From assembly GCF_010550675.1 (NCBI RefSeq), contig NZ_JAAGOA010000034.1, positions 1 through 64,000 on the forward strand: a DNA stretch of 64,000 nucleotides. The letters run 5' to 3'. Shown in pieces: positions 32,506-41,237 of the stretch. Each line of letters begins with the position of its first letter. Position 1 is the first letter of the stretch. The notes beneath the pieces are model-generated. The model searched no databases. It saw only the letters and a list, made by a program, of their open reading frames with translations, and had not been told where the DNA came from. The position numbers and the translations under genes were made by a program. Source of the DNA: Phytoactinopolyspora halotolerans (lineage in GTDB: Bacteria > Actinomycetota > Actinomycetes > Jiangellales > Jiangellaceae).

Positions 32506-33717
32506 ATGACGATCGTTCATCCGATTGAGCATGCGTGGATCAGCACGGGCGACACCGGCGCACAGAATTACGACGAGTTCGCCGACGACGCCGAGATCAC
32601 GGCCGTCATCGAGGCGAACCCGAACAGCGCGCTGGCGGTGGAGATGCCCCACCGGGCGCCGGACAGCGTCGGGAAGACATTCGCCGACTCGCTGCCGGAC
32701 GCCGTGCAGCGGCTCGAGCAGGCCAAGGCGGACGGACGCTACGCCGGCGCGGCGAACGTCATCGTGCTCTACCGGATCACTGACCCGGATCCGGCACGTA
32801 CCGCATACGGCATGTTCTGCCTGGTCGACACGGATCAGATCTCCACCCGGGCAGACGAGCCCGGCCTGGTGATCCGGAATGAGGACGTGTTCATCGAGAA
32901 GGTGCGCGAACGCGTCGCCCTGGCCGAGGCCACCGGCCATCTGCTCTCGCCGGTGCTGCTGATGCAGACCGGCGCGGGAGACGAACTGCAGGCCGAACTC
33001 GCCGCGGCGTGTGCGGCCGCGGGTGAGCCGGCCGCGACCGACGTGGACCACGGCGGACGCACGCACGCGATCTGGCCGTTGCCGCCCGGAGCGACGGCGG
33101 ACCGGCTACGCGAACTCGCCGGCGGCGGCGAGCTGGTGGTCGCCGACGGCAACCACCGCAGCCTGGCCGCTCAGACCGGAGGACTCACGCGGTTCCTCGC
33201 CGTGGTCACGACGCCGCAGTCGGTCACCATCGACCCGTACCACCGTCTGGTGCACGACCTGCCGATTCCGGCGGCAGCGCTGCTGGAGGAGCTGCGCGCC
33301 AAGGGAGCGACCGTCGAGGCGCTGACGGCACCGCCGGAGACGCCGGCCAGGGCGGGAACGGTGCATCTTTACGCCGGCGGCACCGGATACGCGGTCAGCC
33401 TGCCGTCCGCGGACGGCGAGGCTGTGACGGAACGCCTGGACCATGCGCTGGTGGAGCGGGTCGTGCTCGGCGATGCACTCGGCCTGGACCCCGGCGACAA
33501 GCGGGTCCGCTACATCGGTGGCGACTACCCGGCTAGCTGGCTGCGTGACGAGGTCGACGCCGGCCGTGCCGACCTGGCGATCCTGATACCGCCGGTGAGC
33601 GTGGACGACTTCGTCGCGGTCAACCTGGCCCGGCAGAAGATGCCGCGGAAGAGCACCTGGTTCACGCCGAAGGCGCGAGCGGGCCTGGTTCTGGCGCAAC
33701 TGCACCAGGCAGGGTGA
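32506..33717 (+). CDS. DUF1015-family protein
   Basis: 403 residues. The conserved DUF1015 features are the N-terminal YDEFADDAEITAVIEANPNS, the central HAIWPLPPG, and the HAIW-downstream block VVADGNHRSLAAQTGGLTRF, with a His proposed as functional in the family. It has no signal or membrane segment. Family members occur near serine metabolism in some bacteria, but no enzymatic activity is established. It lies 31 bases after the protease gene, so it may share its transcript. Confidence 0.88.
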   Translation: MTIVHPIEHAWISTGDTGAQNYDEFADDAEITAVIEANPNSALAVEMPHRAPDSVGKTFADSLPDAVQRLEQAKADGRYAGAANVIVLYRITDPDPARTAYGMFCLVDTDQISTRADEPGLVIRNEDVFIEKVRERVALAEATGHLLSPVLLMQTGAGDELQAELAAACAAAGEPAATDVDHGGRTHAIWPLPPGATADRLRELAGGGELVVADGNHRSLAAQTGGLTRFLAVVTTPQSVTIDPYHRLVHDLPIPAAALLEELRAKGATVEALTAPPETPARAGTVHLYAGGTGYAVSLPSADGEAVTERLDHALVERVVLGDALGLDPGDKRVRYIGGDYPASWLRDEVDAGRADLAILIPPVSVDDFVAVNLARQKMPRKSTWFTPKARAGLVLAQLHQAG

Positions 33718-33775
33718 ACGCCCGGCACGTGGCTGAACCTGCGCGGCACGCCGTCGGCGAGCGTCGGCGAGCCGG

Positions 33776-34684
33776 TCAGCATTCGGCCAGCCGGGACACC
33801 TCCAACGAGGATCCGAGCATCGACACGTTCACGCGGCCGTCGTCCGGTTCGACCGCGTAGCGGGTCACGTCGCCGTCGATCTCGGGCGACCCGAGTCGGG
33901 CCGCGTAGAAGTCCCACGCGTCCGGCGGTACCACGTCTTCACCGCCGCCCAGGACCAGCAGTTCGATACCGTCGTCGCCGCGAGCGAACGCCTGACCGGC
34001 TCCGCAGGTCGCGGGATCCATACCGGCCTCGCCGAAGACACTCACTGCCCAGGCGTCGTCGGCGGCATCGATCAGCGTCTGCGCCGGCGCGGACAACCCC
34101 TCGCCCTCGCCGTAGGCGTCCCGGATCTCCGGCGAGCGGGCCAGCACCAGCAGGCCGTCGTCGACCTTCACCGCCGGATACCGGGCATCGATGTCGGAGC
34201 TCTGCCCGCCGCCCACGTTCAGATAGCTGCCGTCACCCTCGTCATCGAAGCCTGCCTCAGCGTACGCCGCACCGAGCGCGTCGGGGTCCTGGCCGGTCGC
34301 GATCACCGTCAGTCCTTCGATCGGCAGGCTGACGACGATCTCGACCTGTCCGATGTCGATCGCGTCCAGGTGTGCGTTGCCGACCGGCGTGTTGAACGGC
34401 GCGATGACGGCCGCCAGCTCCGCCGCGAGCAGGGCCGGAGGATCCACCTCATCCTGGTGGAAGGTGACATCGGCGATGAACTCCGGGTACCGGCCCAGTG
34501 TGTCCCGGTCGAGTTCGTAGTGCTCTGCCAACGCGGCCACGTCCAGCACCAGCACTGACGCGGAACCACCAGGAAGCCCGTCGACCATGTCGGCCATCCG
34601 TTCCGCGGAATCGCCACTGTCACATGCGGACACCGCCGCCGAGGCCAGCAACGTGGGGAGAACAAGCACACGGTGACGAGCCAT
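33776..34684 (-). CDS. Secreted lipoprotein, function unknown
   Basis: 302 residues. The signal peptide MARHRVLVLPTLLASAAVSA precedes a lipobox cysteine at 21. The mature part contains SVLVLDVAALAEHYELDRDT and a beta-rich repeat-like core (VEIVVSLPIEGLTVIATGQD, YPAVKVDDGLLVLARSPEI). Three more cysteines are present, one terminal. I recognise no family with a known function. It is divergent from the phosphate transporter gene, with a PHO-box-like array closer to the transporter. Confidence 0.75.
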   Translation of the reverse strand: MARHRVLVLPTLLASAAVSACDSGDSAERMADMVDGLPGGSASVLVLDVAALAEHYELDRDTLGRYPEFIADVTFHQDEVDPPALLAAELAAVIAPFNTPVGNAHLDAIDIGQVEIVVSLPIEGLTVIATGQDPDALGAAYAEAGFDDEGDGSYLNVGGGQSSDIDARYPAVKVDDGLLVLARSPEIRDAYGEGEGLSAPAQTLIDAADDAWAVSVFGEAGMDPATCGAGQAFARGDDGIELLVLGGGEDVVPPDAWDFYAARLGSPEIDGDVTRYAVEPDDGRVNVSMLGSSLEVSRLAEC

Positions 34685-34847
34685 AGTGCCGATCCTATGG
34701 GCCGGATGCCGGCCGTGTCGCCCGTCGACTCCGGGCCCGCGCGAGGTGTTCATGCCGGTTTCACCTCACCACCGGATACGGCCATCTGCGCAGGTCGACG
34801 CGGCATGTGCGGGATGAGTCCGAACTGCCGCACATTCGATGCGCCAT

Positions 34848-34880
34848 GTTCGTGCTCAATTCACTGTTTGTTCACGTCTG
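34848..34880 (+). promoter_or_regulatory. PHO-box-like array of three 11-base direct repeats
   Basis: GTTCGTGCTCA (34848), ATTCACTGTTT (34859) and GTTCACGTCTG (34870) follow one another at exactly 11-base intervals. PhoP boxes of streptomycetes are 11-base direct repeats with the core GTTCACC. The array is 64 bases upstream of a Na/phosphate cotransporter start, which makes phosphate-starvation control likely. The remaining gap 34685-34847 shows no gene. Confidence 0.65.
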
Positions 34881-34943
34881 TGCGGCTTCCTTTACGTGGT
34901 TGTCCGATAAAAGGACAGACGTCGACGAAAGGTCGAATGGTAG

Positions 34944-36158
34944 ATGGCGAGCACCCTAGTCGTTCGTGAGAGCGCACGCCGCGTCACTCACGTCGCCGCC
35001 CCTTCCCTTCCCGCCACCACCTCCGCAGTCGCACGGCAGCGCCGCACCCGCACCGTCGCCAACTGGCTGCTGGTCGCCGGCTTGATCTACCTTCTGATCA
35101 GCGCCGTCAGCATCATCGGCTCGGGGTTCAAGACGGCCACCGGGGACCAGGCGGAACAGCTGTTCCAGTTCGCCACCAACCCGATCGTCGGGCTGACGGT
35201 CGGCATCGTCGCCACGGCGCTGATCCAGTCGTCGTCGACGGTGACGTCGATCATCGTCGGCCTCGTGGCCGGCGGACTGCCGGTGAGCGTGGCGGTGCCG
35301 ATGGTGATGGGCGCCAACATCGGCACCACCGTCACCAACACTCTGATCAGTCTCGGATACGCGCGCCAGAAGGACGAGTTCCGGCGGGCGTTCTCCGCGG
35401 CGACCGTGCACGACTTCTTCAACCTCCTCGCGGTCGCCATCTTCCTCCCGCTCGAGATCATGTTCGGATTCATCGAGCGGGTCGCGCTGTTGCTGGCCGA
35501 GCCGTTGGCCGGCGGCGGCGATTACTCGATGTCCGAAGCCAACGTGGTCAGCACGCTGACCTCGCCGGTCACCGATACGGTGGCCAGCGCGGCGGCCGTG
35601 CTGCCGACCACGCTCGAAGGCATCGCGATGATCCTCGCCGGCATGGCACTGATCCTCGTCGCCATCCGCTACGTGGGCCGGCTGCTGAAGTCACTGCTGG
35701 TTGGCCGCGCGCAGCGTATCCTCAATGCCTCGATAGGACGGGGCCCGCTCAGCGGCATGGCCTCCGGCTGCGCCGTCACCGTGCTGGTGCAGTCGTCCAC
35801 AACCAGCACAAGCCTGATGGTCCCGCTCGCCGGATCAGGGGCGCTGAGTCTACGGCAGATCTACCCGTTCACGCTGGGCGCGAACGTGGGCACCACGGTC
35901 ACAGCGCTGCTGGCGTCGACCGCCGTCACCGGGGTCCACGCCGTGCACGCGCTGGAGATCGCGCTAGTCCACCTGCTGTTCAACGTCTTCGCGCTGGCGC
36001 TCATCTACGGCGTGCCGGTGCTTCGTGAGATCCCGCTGGCCGGAGCCCGGTGGCTCGCCTCACTGGCGGTGAAGCAGAAGATGTATGCGGTGGCGTGGGT
36101 GCTCGGCACCTTCATCCTGCTCCCCGGCGCTCTGATCCTGGCCACGTCGCTGTTCTAA
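34944..36158 (+). CDS. Na/phosphate cotransporter family protein
   Basis: 404 residues with two inverted repeats, each holding the QSSS(T) signature: ALIQSSSTVTSIIVGLVAGG near residue 93 and VLVQSSTTSTSLMVPLAGSG near 278, with GANIGTTVTN and GANVGTTVTA after them. This is the NptA/PhoU-linked Na/Pi family. About eight to ten membrane helices are predicted by eye. It lacks the C-terminal PhoU-like domain. The upstream PHO-like array suggests induction when phosphate is scarce. The stop overlaps the convergent SDR gene by four bases. Confidence 0.9.
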   Translation: MASTLVVRESARRVTHVAAPSLPATTSAVARQRRTRTVANWLLVAGLIYLLISAVSIIGSGFKTATGDQAEQLFQFATNPIVGLTVGIVATALIQSSSTVTSIIVGLVAGGLPVSVAVPMVMGANIGTTVTNTLISLGYARQKDEFRRAFSAATVHDFFNLLAVAIFLPLEIMFGFIERVALLLAEPLAGGGDYSMSEANVVSTLTSPVTDTVASAAAVLPTTLEGIAMILAGMALILVAIRYVGRLLKSLLVGRAQRILNASIGRGPLSGMASGCAVTVLVQSSTTSTSLMVPLAGSGALSLRQIYPFTLGANVGTTVTALLASTAVTGVHAVHALEIALVHLLFNVFALALIYGVPVLREIPLAGARWLASLAVKQKMYAVAWVLGTFILLPGALILATSLF

Positions 36159-37039
36159 GCTCCCGGTGGAGCGGTGCCTATCGGTCCGGTCAGCAGACCG
36201 CCGTCGACGGGCAGCGTGACTCCCGTGATCCACGACGCGTCGTCGGACGCCAGAAAGGCGACCGCGGCAGCGACGTCATCTGGTTCTCCGACCCGGTCCA
36301 GGGGGTACAAGCGCCGTATGCGCTCCACCTGGTCGAGCCGTGCTTCCCCCATGTCAGTCCACACGCGGGTACGGATGGTGCCCGGGGCCACCATGTTGAC
36401 CCGCACGGATCGAGCATCGGAACCCGAATGCCGCAGCGTGCGCCGACCATAGCGGACGGCCAGGTTCCGGGTGAGGTTCTCCAGGCCGGCTTTTGCAGTG
36501 GAGTAAGCGATGTCGCCGACGGCAGCCAGGCCGTTCACCGATCCTACAGAGACGATGCTGCCGCCGACCGGTGACGCCAGCAGATGCGGCAGTGCCGCCT
36601 GGATGCATCGGACGGCGCCTTGAAGGTTGAGATCGACTATCCGCCGCCAGTCCTCGTCGTCGAGGTCCTCGAACTCCGCGGCGAACGATCCACCGGCGTT
36701 GTTGACGAGCACGTCCAAGCGACCGAACCGCTCGAGGACGGCGGCGACGGCCGTGTGCACCGAGGACGTTTCGGTGACGTCACACGCCACCACCTGGACG
36801 CTGCTGTCTCCACCGACATCGCCACCGGACGCGGCGACCTCTCTCGCGGCGGTTTCCGCGGCCTCGACATCGACGTCGGCAAGCGCAACGGCGGCGCCCT
36901 CCGCGTGCAGCCGCTCCACAACGGCTCGCCCGATCCCGTGCGCCGCACCGGTCACGAACGCCACGCGGCCGACGAAGCGCCGCATTCCGCCCAATCCTCG
37001 GCCGTCCTGCGCGCCGTCCCCCGCATTCGGATGCACCAT
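36155..37039 (-). CDS. SDR family oxidoreductase
   Basis: About 294 residues. TGAAHGIGRAVVERL, NNAGGSFAAEF, SVGSVNGLAAVGDIAYSTAK (Tyr-x-x-x-Lys present), and VTLPVDGGLLTGP. An extra segment (YGRRTLRHSGSDARS) sits between the catalytic helix and the next strand. An Asp after strand two suggests NAD. The start could also be the ATG at 36985, which would remove 18 unconserved residues. It stands alone and converges with the phosphate transporter gene. Confidence 0.85.
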   Translation of the reverse strand: MVHPNAGDGAQDGRGLGGMRRFVGRVAFVTGAAHGIGRAVVERLHAEGAAVALADVDVEAAETAAREVAASGGDVGGDSSVQVVACDVTETSSVHTAVAAVLERFGRLDVLVNNAGGSFAAEFEDLDDEDWRRIVDLNLQGAVRCIQAALPHLLASPVGGSIVSVGSVNGLAAVGDIAYSTAKAGLENLTRNLAVRYGRRTLRHSGSDARSVRVNMVAPGTIRTRVWTDMGEARLDQVERIRRLYPLDRVGEPDDVAAAVAFLASDDASWITGVTLPVDGGLLTGPIGTAPPGA

Positions 37040-37135
37040 GGGAACTCACCCTAGCGAGGCGGTCTCGTCGTGAGGCGGGTTCGGTGTCCGATTCGTTCAA
37101 GACGAGCCGGGCCGGCCGCGCTTAGCGTGGGTGTC

Positions 37136-37537
37136 ATGAAGCCACGAATCGCAGCAGTCGAACTGGTCGTCGCGGACATGGCCCGCTCCCTCGCGTTCTA
37201 CCGGCGGCTCGGTCTGGACATCCCGGCCGAGGCCGACGCCCAACCGCACGTCGAAGCTGAACTCGGAGGAGGGATCCGCCTGCTCTGGGACACGGTGGAG
37301 ACGATCCGCTCATTCGACCCTGACTACAAGCAGCCCGGCATCAGCCAGATTGCGCTCGCGGTCGACTGCGCCGAGCCGTCGGCCGTCGATGCGCTGTATA
37401 AAGACCTGGTCGACGCCGGTTATCCCGGCGAGCGTGAACCGTGGGATGCCTTCTGGGGCCAACGATACGCTTCGGTCAAGGATCCCGACGGCAACGATGT
37501 CGATCTGTTCGCCGCCCTGCCGTCCGACGACGCCTGA
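37136..37537 (+). CDS. VOC-family protein
   Basis: 133 residues: ELVVADMARSLAFYRRLGLD, ISQIALAVDCAEPSAVDALY, and WGQRYASVKDPDGNDVDLFA, the two paired modules of the glyoxalase fold. It is similar to bleomycin-resistance-like VOC proteins; resistance is not demonstrated. The 3' end overlaps the convergent AraC gene by 118 bases. It is preceded by its own promoter region. Confidence 0.87.
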   Translation: MKPRIAAVELVVADMARSLAFYRRLGLDIPAEADAQPHVEAELGGGIRLLWDTVETIRSFDPDYKQPGISQIALAVDCAEPSAVDALYKDLVDAGYPGEREPWDAFWGQRYASVKDPDGNDVDLFAALPSDDA

Positions 37538-38250
37538 CCTGCGCCGGGGACCTCGTTGGCCGCGTCACTCACCAGAGACGTAAAGGTCGTGCCCGTCAGG
37601 GCCTTCACGTCGCGGGCCAGGTGGGCCTGGTCGGAATACCCGGCCACGAGGGCCGCCTCGGCCGGCTGTCTACCGAGCCGGCCGAGATCCAAGGCCCGAT
37701 TGAGGCGGATGATCCGCGCCAGCGTCTTCGGGCCGTACCCGAACGCGTCGAGGCTCCGCCGGCGCAGCTGCCGCTCGCTGAATCCGACGGCGTCGGCGAC
37801 GCTCTCGACGCTCATGCCGCGCCCGAGCATCTCGACCGCGAACTCCGCTACCGGATCAGGCCGCGCGCCGTCAGCGAGCCTGTCGAGCACAACCTTCTCC
37901 AGAATCCGGGACGGAGGGTGCGCTGCCTGCCCGAGCCGCTCGGATAACCGTCGCACCTCCGCCGAGGGCCAGATCTGCGCGAGCGGCACGCGCTGATCCC
38001 GAACCTCACGCGCCGGCACGCCGATGACGCAGGGACCGACGCCGGCGGCGAACCGTAGCCCCACGTAGACACTCGGCGTCCAGGTGGTGTGGTAGGCCGC
38101 CGTGTCCGGCCCGGCTATCACCAGCTCGCCGTCGAGCCACAGCAGGTCCATGCACCCGTCGGGCAGCACCATGCGGTCTTCGCGCCGGCCCTCGGCTCGC
38201 GCGGTCCACACGACCGTGTGCTCGACGACCGACGGCCACTCCCGGTACAT
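37420..38250 (-). CDS. AraC-family regulator
   Basis: 276 residues. The C-terminal AraC helix-turn-helix pair lies at about 140-235 (MSVESVADAVGFSERQLRRR, AALVAGYSDQAHLARDVKAL). The N-terminal DUF6597-like domain has MVLPDGCMDLLWLDGELVIA. About 39 residues past the usual AraC end (after TGTTFTSLVSD) are encoded antisense to the VOC gene and look unconserved. A lost stop codon may explain the extension. The AraC and VOC genes converge, and the VOC gene could be its target. Confidence 0.87.
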   Translation of the reverse strand: MYREWPSVVEHTVVWTARAEGRREDRMVLPDGCMDLLWLDGELVIAGPDTAAYHTTWTPSVYVGLRFAAGVGPCVIGVPAREVRDQRVPLAQIWPSAEVRRLSERLGQAAHPPSRILEKVVLDRLADGARPDPVAEFAVEMLGRGMSVESVADAVGFSERQLRRRSLDAFGYGPKTLARIIRLNRALDLGRLGRQPAEAALVAGYSDQAHLARDVKALTGTTFTSLVSDAANEVPGAGQASSDGRAANRSTSLPSGSLTEAYRWPQKASHGSRSPG

Positions 38251-38464
38251 ACTCCAAGCCTGGCACGCTCCACCGACAGCATCCAGGCGGAGACGTCGCC
38301 AATGTTACTGAGCTCGCATGCCCGCGATCGCCGGCGTCGACCGCGAAAACCGCGCTTCACCGACCATTCGCACCGGAGGGGTTGTCAAGATCGCCGTCAT
38401 CTACGAAACTTCTTTTCACGTCAGCAGCCGATCTCAGGAAGTCTGAGAATTAGGAGGCAAGCCC

Positions 38465-40501
38465 ATGGGCTCGCTCCGCGCCATCCTGACCGTGTTCACC
38501 ACCACACTGCTGGCGGCCACCCTGGTCGCCGCCACACCCTCCGCCGCCGGCCCAGATGCCCGGGCACGCGCGTCCGACGCCGCCGCCCAGAATCGTTCCG
38601 CCGACACATCGGACGCCGTCGCCCCCGCGCAATGCGACATCGACCCGCCCACACCCAAGCGGCAGTTCCGGGCCATGTGGATCGCCTCAGTGCACAACAT
38701 CGACTGGCCGAGCCGCACCGGCCTCAGCGTCTCCCAGCAGCAGGCAGAGTTCCGTTCCTGGCTGGATGTCGCCGAAGAGAACAACTTCAACGCGGTGATC
38801 GTGCAGATCAGGCCCACGGCCGACGCGTTCTGGCCGTCTCCGCACGAACCGTGGTCACACTGGCTGACCGGGACGCAGGGGCGCGATCCCGGGTATGACC
38901 CGCTGGAGTTCATGGTTGCCGAAGCACACAAGCGCAATATCGAGTTCCACGCCTGGTTCAACCCGTACCGGGTGGCGACGCACACCAACGTCAACAACCT
39001 GGCCGCAGGTCACCCCGTCCGGCAGAACCCGGACTGGGCCTTCGCCTACAACGGCCAGCTTTACTACAACCCGGGCATTCCCGCCGTCCGGGAGTTCGTC
39101 CAGGACGCGATGATGCATGCGGTGCAGAACTACGACGTCGACGGCGTCCACTTCGACGACTACTTCTACCCATATCCGGCAAGCGGCCAACAGATCCCTG
39201 ACCAGGACACGTACAACCAGTACGGCGGCGGGTTCAGCAACATCGGCGACTGGCGGCGAAACAACGTCGACCTGCTCGTGCAGGAGATGAATGCACGGAT
39301 CAAGCAGGCGAAGCCGCACGTCAAGTTCGGCATCAGCCCATTCGGCATCTGGCGGAACAGCTCCACCGACCCGGCCGGCTCGAACACCAACGGTCTGCAG
39401 TCGTACGACGCGATCTACGCCGACTCCCGCCGGTGGGTGACCGAAGGCTGGCTCGACTACATCAACCCGCAGATCTACTGGGAGATCGGCCATTCCGCGG
39501 CCGACTACGCAGTGCTCGTGCCCTGGTGGTCCGACGTCGTCAGCGGCACCGACGTGCAGCTCTACGTCGGCCAAGCCGCGTACAAGGTGGGTGACGGCGG
39601 CGCATGGAACGACGCCACGGAACTCAGCGATCATCTGCACCTCAACCGGAACCATCCCGAAGTCCGCGGCGATGTCTACTTCAGCGCCAAGGACGTGGAC
39701 ACGGACCGGCTGGGTTCGATCAGCCGCCTCACGGCAGACCACTACCGCCGACCGGCCCTGATCCCAGACATGCCCCAGCTGGGCGGCTCCGCGCCGAGTG
39801 CACCGTCGATCACCGACGCCGACCGGACCGGAAGCGGCGTATCGCTGACGATCAGCGGCAACGCCTCGTCGTACGCCGTCTACCGCTTCAACGGCGACAC
39901 AACCGCCGATCCGTGCGACTTCGACGACGCGTCGCACCTCATCGGCACAGTGCGCGCGAGCGGCTCCGGCGCCACGTTCACCGACTCCACCGCCGACAGC
40001 CAGGGCTACACGTATTACGTGACCGCACTCGACCGCACGCAGCTCGAGAGCGAGCCGAGCGCACGTGCCGTCGTGCAGCCCGGGTCCGGCGGATCCTGGA
40101 GCATGACGATCGACGACGCCGACAGCGGCTTCACCGCCGGCGACAGCTGGGGCACATCGTCGTGGTCGTCCGAACGGCACGGTGACGGCTACCGGTACGC
40201 CGACCCGGTAGCCGCCAGCGACGTCGCCTGGTTCCTGGCGGACGTGCCGGCGAACGGAAGCTACCGGGTGGAGGTCTGGTACCCGTCGAACTCGGGCTAC
40301 AACTCGGCGACCCCCTACATCATCGCCACGTCCGGCGGGAACGAGGTGGTGCGCGTGGATCAACGTTCCGGTGGCGGGCAGTGGGTCGACCTCGGCACGT
40401 TCACGCTGCCGGCGGGTGAGCGGAACGTCGTCGGGGTGAGCCGGTGGACGTCGACGAGCGGATACGTCGTCGCCGACGCCGTGCGGATCACCCGGGTGTG
40501 A
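38465..40501 (+). CDS. Secreted GHL10-type glycoside hydrolase-like protein with golvesin-like domain
   Basis: 678 residues. A signal peptide (TVFTTTLLAATLVAATPSAA) precedes a GHL10/DUF187 TIM barrel at about 65-385 (RAMWIASVHNIDWPSR, NAVIVQIRPTADAFWPSPHE, YDVDGVHFDDYFYPYP, WLDYINPQIYWEIGHSAADY). A fibronectin-like linker is at about 430-540. A golvesin-type beta-sandwich (IDDADSGFTAGDSW to GYVVADAVRIT) closes the protein. Relatives act on extracellular polysaccharide or peptidoglycan; the substrate is uncertain. AGGAGG precedes the ATG. Confidence 0.9.
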   Translation: MGSLRAILTVFTTTLLAATLVAATPSAAGPDARARASDAAAQNRSADTSDAVAPAQCDIDPPTPKRQFRAMWIASVHNIDWPSRTGLSVSQQQAEFRSWLDVAEENNFNAVIVQIRPTADAFWPSPHEPWSHWLTGTQGRDPGYDPLEFMVAEAHKRNIEFHAWFNPYRVATHTNVNNLAAGHPVRQNPDWAFAYNGQLYYNPGIPAVREFVQDAMMHAVQNYDVDGVHFDDYFYPYPASGQQIPDQDTYNQYGGGFSNIGDWRRNNVDLLVQEMNARIKQAKPHVKFGISPFGIWRNSSTDPAGSNTNGLQSYDAIYADSRRWVTEGWLDYINPQIYWEIGHSAADYAVLVPWWSDVVSGTDVQLYVGQAAYKVGDGGAWNDATELSDHLHLNRNHPEVRGDVYFSAKDVDTDRLGSISRLTADHYRRPALIPDMPQLGGSAPSAPSITDADRTGSGVSLTISGNASSYAVYRFNGDTTADPCDFDDASHLIGTVRASGSGATFTDSTADSQGYTYYVTALDRTQLESEPSARAVVQPGSGGSWSMTIDDADSGFTAGDSWGTSSWSSERHGDGYRYADPVAASDVAWFLADVPANGSYRVEVWYPSNSGYNSATPYIIATSGGNEVVRVDQRSGGGQWVDLGTFTLPAGERNVVGVSRWTSTSGYVVADAVRITRV

Positions 40502-41075
40502 CGGCATCCGGCGGGGCGACCGCCCGTCGGACCGCCTCCCGCAGTTGACGGCGGCGCCGGTCATGGCCGGCGCCGTCGTCCTGCAGGTGTGTCGCGTAGG
40601 TGAGACTCACCGGTGACCAGCTATGCGACATAGCGATGACGAGCGCGTGCACGTCCCGCGGATCCATCGTCGGGTCGACCACCCCGGTCTGCTGAGCCTC
40701 CACGATCTCATCGATCTTGCTCTGGTGTGACTCATCGTCGGGCACCAGCTCTCCGTGCGGGCGGCGCTCCAGGCGCGCCCACATGGCCAGGCGGACGAGT
40801 GTCGGCGAGGTCAGGTAGAAGTCATAGAGGCGTACCGCATACCGCGGCAGGTCACCACCGGTCAACGGCACAGCGTCCATCAGCCCCACAAGGTGCTGGC
40901 GAAAGACGGCGTCGAACAACCCTTCCTTGCTGCCGAAGTATGCGTACAGCTGTGCCTTGTTCGCGTGGGCTGCCGCGGCGATCCGGTCCACCCGTGCGCC
41001 CGCGATCCCGTAAGCGGCGAATTCGTCGGTCGCGGCGTCCAGCAGGCGACGTCGCGTGGCTTCGGCCCTTCCCAT
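40488..41075 (-). CDS. TetR-family regulator
   Basis: 195 residues. The N-terminal helix-turn-helix is RRRLLDAATDEFAAYGIAGA, RVDRIAAAAHANKAQLYAYF. The C-terminal domain is of the DUF/TetR_C type (FDAVFRQHLVGLMDAVPLTG). It is divergent from the alcohol dehydrogenase gene, with two copies of a 17-base site between them. The 3' end overlaps the GHL10 gene by 14 bases in the convergent direction. Confidence 0.9.
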   Translation of the reverse strand: MGRAEATRRRLLDAATDEFAAYGIAGARVDRIAAAAHANKAQLYAYFGSKEGLFDAVFRQHLVGLMDAVPLTGGDLPRYAVRLYDFYLTSPTLVRLAMWARLERRPHGELVPDDESHQSKIDEIVEAQQTGVVDPTMDPRDVHALVIAMSHSWSPVSLTYATHLQDDGAGHDRRRRQLREAVRRAVAPPDAVTPG

Positions 41076-41086
41076 AGAACCACGAT

Positions 41087-41155
41087 AACCAACTCGTTAG
41101 TTTGCCTCGCCACGTACCACCATTGTAGGTTCCGATAGAAACTAACCAGTTTGTT
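41087..41155. promoter_or_regulatory. Paired TetR operator sites
   Basis: AACCAACTCGTTAGTTT (41087-41103) and AAACTAACCAGTTTGTT (41139-41155) are near inverse copies (15 of 17). Each is itself a partial palindrome of the form AACTAAC-N-GTT. They flank the divergent promoters of the TetR and alcohol dehydrogenase genes and are the likely repressor sites. Confidence 0.65.
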
Positions 41156-41237
41156 TGTTGTCGAAAAGGGACGGCGCCTACCCGCCCCGTGACCGCCACG
41201 AGGAATCCACCCACTCCACCCGCGAAAGCGAGCCATC

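Noticed and set aside
38855-40564. A 569-residue open frame on the minus strand
   Set aside because: It mirrors the GHL10 gene, whose motifs and signal peptide are convincing; the reverse translation shows no domain.
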